Shown here: positions 62,263 to 64,000 of the stretch, piece by piece
Layout: each line of letters begins with the position of its first letter
Numbering within the stretch: position 1 is the stretch's first letter
Notes under the pieces: model-generated
Database searches by the model: none
What the model was told of the DNA's origin: nothing
Seen by the model: only the letters and a program-made list of their open reading frames with translations
Position numbers and translations under genes: made by a program
Assembly: GCA_024398105.1 (NCBI GenBank)
Contig: JAKSJP010000002.1
Span: forward strand, 62,001 to 126,000
From: Bacteroidales bacterium
GTDB taxonomy: Bacteria; Bacteroidota; Bacteroidia; Bacteroidales; UBA932
Direction of reading: 5' to 3'
Length of the DNA stretch: 64,000 bases

Positions 62263-63855
62263 TTACTCAGCCTGAGCGTAGGCTGAAGCCGTTTCTGCTG
62301 CGACCTTCTCGATCACCGCTGTGAGAGTCTCGTCATACTTGCCCTTGGCAAGGGTCTCGAGGACGTCCTGGTGCTCTGCGCGCATCCTTGAGAGGAAGTC
62401 TGTCTGGAAGTCACGCACTGAGGTGAGAGGAACGTCCTTCATCAGGGCATGTGTGCCGCAATAAAGGATCGCGATCTGCTCTCCTACAGGCATAGGACTG
62501 TACTGAGGCTGGATGAGAAGCTGGTTGTTCTTACGGCCCTTGTCGATTGCCATTGCGGTAACCTTGTCCATCTCAGAAGAGAACTTCGAGAATGACTCGA
62601 GCTCGTTGTACTGAGCCTGGTCGATCTTGAGGGTTCCGGCAACCTTCTTCATGCTCTTGACCTGCGCGCTGCCGCCGACTCGGGACACTGAGATACCCAC
62701 GTTGATGGCAGGGCGGAATCCCTGGTTGAAGAGCGAGCTCTCAAGATAGATCTGACCGTCGGTGATGGAGATCACATTGGTAGGGATATATGCAGAGACG
62801 TCACCCGCCTGGGTCTCGATGATAGGGAGCGCGGTGAGTGAACCGCCAGCCTTCACCTTGCCCTTGAGCGACTCCGGAAGGTCGTTCATCTTCTCAGCGA
62901 CCTCCTGCTGGCCGATGATCTTGGCGGCTCTCTCAAGAAGTCTTGAATGGAGGTAGAACACATCTCCAGGATAAGCCTCACGACCGGAAGGACGGCGGAG
63001 GATGAGCGACACCTCACGGTAGGCCACAGCTTGCTTCGAAAGGTCATCGTAGACCACGAGAGCGTGTCTTCCGGTATCTCTGAAATACTCTCCGATAGCA
63101 GCACCTGCGAACGGTGCGTAGTACTGGAGAGCAGCAGGGTCAGCTGCAGTTGCCGCAACGACTATGGTATAGTCCATGGCACCCTTCGCGCGGAGGGTCT
63201 CGACTATATTGGCCACAGTGGAACCCTTCTGACCTACTGCGACATAGATACAGTAGACAGGGTTGCCCTTGAGGTACTCTGAGCGCTGGCTGATGATCGT
63301 ATCGATCGCGATCGCGGTCTTGCCTGTCTGGCGGTCGCCGATGATGAGCTCTCGCTGACCTCTACCGATAGGGATCATGGCATCGATGGCCTTGAGACCT
63401 GTCTGCAGAGGCTCGTTCACAGGCTGGCGGTAGATTACGCCAGGAGCCTTCCTTTCGAGAGGCATCTCGGTGAGGTCACCTGTGACAGGACCCATTCCGT
63501 CAAGCGGATTTCCGAGAGGATCCACGACACGGCCCACCATGGACTCGCCGACATTTATGGAGGCGATCCTCCTGGTCCTCTTTACGGACATTCCTTCCTT
63601 GACGAGGTCGGTCGGACCGAGAAGCACGGCACCGACGTTGTCTTCCTCAAGGTTCATGGTTACCGCCATGATACCGTTCTCGAATTCGAGGAGCTCGCCG
63701 GCTTCGGCGTTGATGAGTCCGTAGATACGGGCTACACCGTCACTGACCTCGAGGACAGTGCCGACCTCTTCGAATCTTGCAGTGATATCGATGGACCTGA
63801 GCTGGCCCAGCAGCATGTCCGATATTTCACTTGGCCTTATATGGTTATGCGACAT
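62263..63855 (-). CDS. atpA: ATP synthase subunit alpha
   Basis: Non-catalytic nucleotide-binding subunit of F1. The Walker A motif GDRQTGKT lies at about residues 172-179, with [17 protein letters not shown] containing the Walker B region and the arginine-finger segment [11 protein letters not shown] near 370. Length (530) is normal. Its ATG is 2 bases after the atpH stop codon. Confidence 0.97.
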   Translation of the reverse strand: MSHNHIRPSEISDMLLGQLRSIDITARFEEVGTVLEVSDGVARIYGLINAEAGELLEFENGIMAVTMNLEEDNVGAVLLGPTDLVKEGMSVKRTRRIASINVGESMVGRVVDPLGNPLDGMGPVTGDLTEMPLERKAPGVIYRQPVNEPLQTGLKAIDAMIPIGRGQRELIIGDRQTGKTAIAIDTIISQRSEYLKGNPVYCIYVAVGQKGSTVANIVETLRAKGAMDYTIVVAATAADPAALQYYAPFAGAAIGEYFRDTGRHALVVYDDLSKQAVAYREVSLILRRPSGREAYPGDVFYLHSRLLERAAKIIGQQEVAEKMNDLPESLKGKVKAGGSLTALPIIETQAGDVSAYIPTNVISITDGQIYLESSLFNQGFRPAINVGISVSRVGGSAQVKSMKKVAGTLKIDQAQYNELESFSKFSSEMDKVTAMAIDKGRKNNQLLIQPQYSPMPVGEQIAILYCGTHALMKDVPLTSVRDFQTDFLSRMRAEHQDVLETLAKGKYDETLTAVIEKVAAETASAYAQAE

Positions 63856-63857
63856 AA

Positions 63858-64000
63858 CTAGATTATTCTCTTATTTTTCTGTATAAACTGACGCCTCAGC
63901 GTGTCGAGCTGACCCGCGACGCTGGCGTCGAACCTGACGTCATCCACTGTGAATATGAAGCCTCCTATGAGCTCCGGATCCACAGACGACTCGATGAGGA
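63858..64000 (-). CDS. atpH: ATP synthase subunit delta, C-terminal part
   Basis: Only the last 46 codons lie in the window; the 5' part is beyond its right end. The visible sequence includes [13 protein letters not shown] and a C-terminal helix with [10 protein letters not shown], the usual end of the delta/OSCP subunit that joins F1 to the peripheral stalk. It is directly upstream of atpA, its normal place. Confidence 0.85.
   Translation of the reverse strand, partial: LIESSVDPELIGGFIFTVDDVRFDASVAGQLDTLRRQFIQKNKRII

Noticed and set aside
1..64000. CRISPR arrays and insertion sequences
   Set aside because: No regularly spaced direct repeats with unique spacers and no transposase frame were found.

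Overview
The window is a chromosomal segment from a member of the Bacteroidota, most likely order Bacteroidales. Evidence for this: two SusC/SusD pairs, the TAnnTTTG type of -7 promoter box in front of many genes (TATCTTTG, TAACTTTG, TATATTTG), a dcw cluster without murF or ddl, a MraY with a large internal insertion, DUF4249, DUF6913 and DUF368 genes, and BACON-type lipoproteins. Base composition is moderately GC-rich with strong use of GAG, AAG and CTC codons, as in some gut Bacteroidales. The genus cannot be fixed from sequence reading alone.

Layout. (1) 1-15545: the complete division and cell-wall cluster mraZ-rsmH-ftsL-ftsI-murE-mraY-murD-ftsW-murG-murC-ftsQ-ftsA-ftsZ, headed by a promoter that overlaps four TGGAA repeats at exact 10-bp spacing (probable MraZ box). 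(2) 15567-21254: gltX, rpiB, truB, an HprK-like P-loop kinase and a secreted NUC1-type nuclease lipoprotein; rpiB/truB and kinase/nuclease are joined by TAATG overlaps. (3) 21275-21452: a scar made of the 3' end of folD fused to the 3' end of the kinase gene, read here as the junction of a tandem duplication. (4) 21523-28713: a small polysaccharide-utilisation locus (GH127, SusC, SusD). (5) 28833-37031: housekeeping genes folD, cysS, xth, a sugar-isomerase-like protein, a YbhN-like membrane protein, a PfkB kinase, DUF6913 and DUF368. (6) 37119-38816: tRNA-Arg(UCU), a dense set of RNA hairpins, and two copies of a 91-bp repeat around two small secreted-protein genes. (7) 38822-50550, minus strand: a second locus of regulator, surface glycan-binding lipoprotein, SusC, SusD and GH43, probably for arabinan-like glycans. 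(8) 50777-53947: a DUF4249 lipoprotein and a TonB-dependent receptor. (9) 54023-56618: a YqeY-esterase fusion and a short glycerate kinase. (10) 64000-56622, minus strand: the end of the F-ATPase operon (atpH partial, atpA, atpG) followed without large gaps by nine more genes for envelope, stress and redox proteins.

How it works together. The two Sus-type loci point to import of arabinose-containing plant glycans: GH127 (beta-L-arabinofuranosidase family) in one, a GH43 arabinanase-like enzyme in the other, and a feruloyl/acetyl-esterase-like protein nearby. The regulator of the second locus has the periplasmic sensor of a hybrid two-component system but no kinase or receiver, so it looks like a direct membrane-spanning transcription factor. 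The best candidates for further attention are the duplication scar, the YqeY-esterase fusion, this regulator, the structured region after the tRNA and the 91-bp repeat pair.
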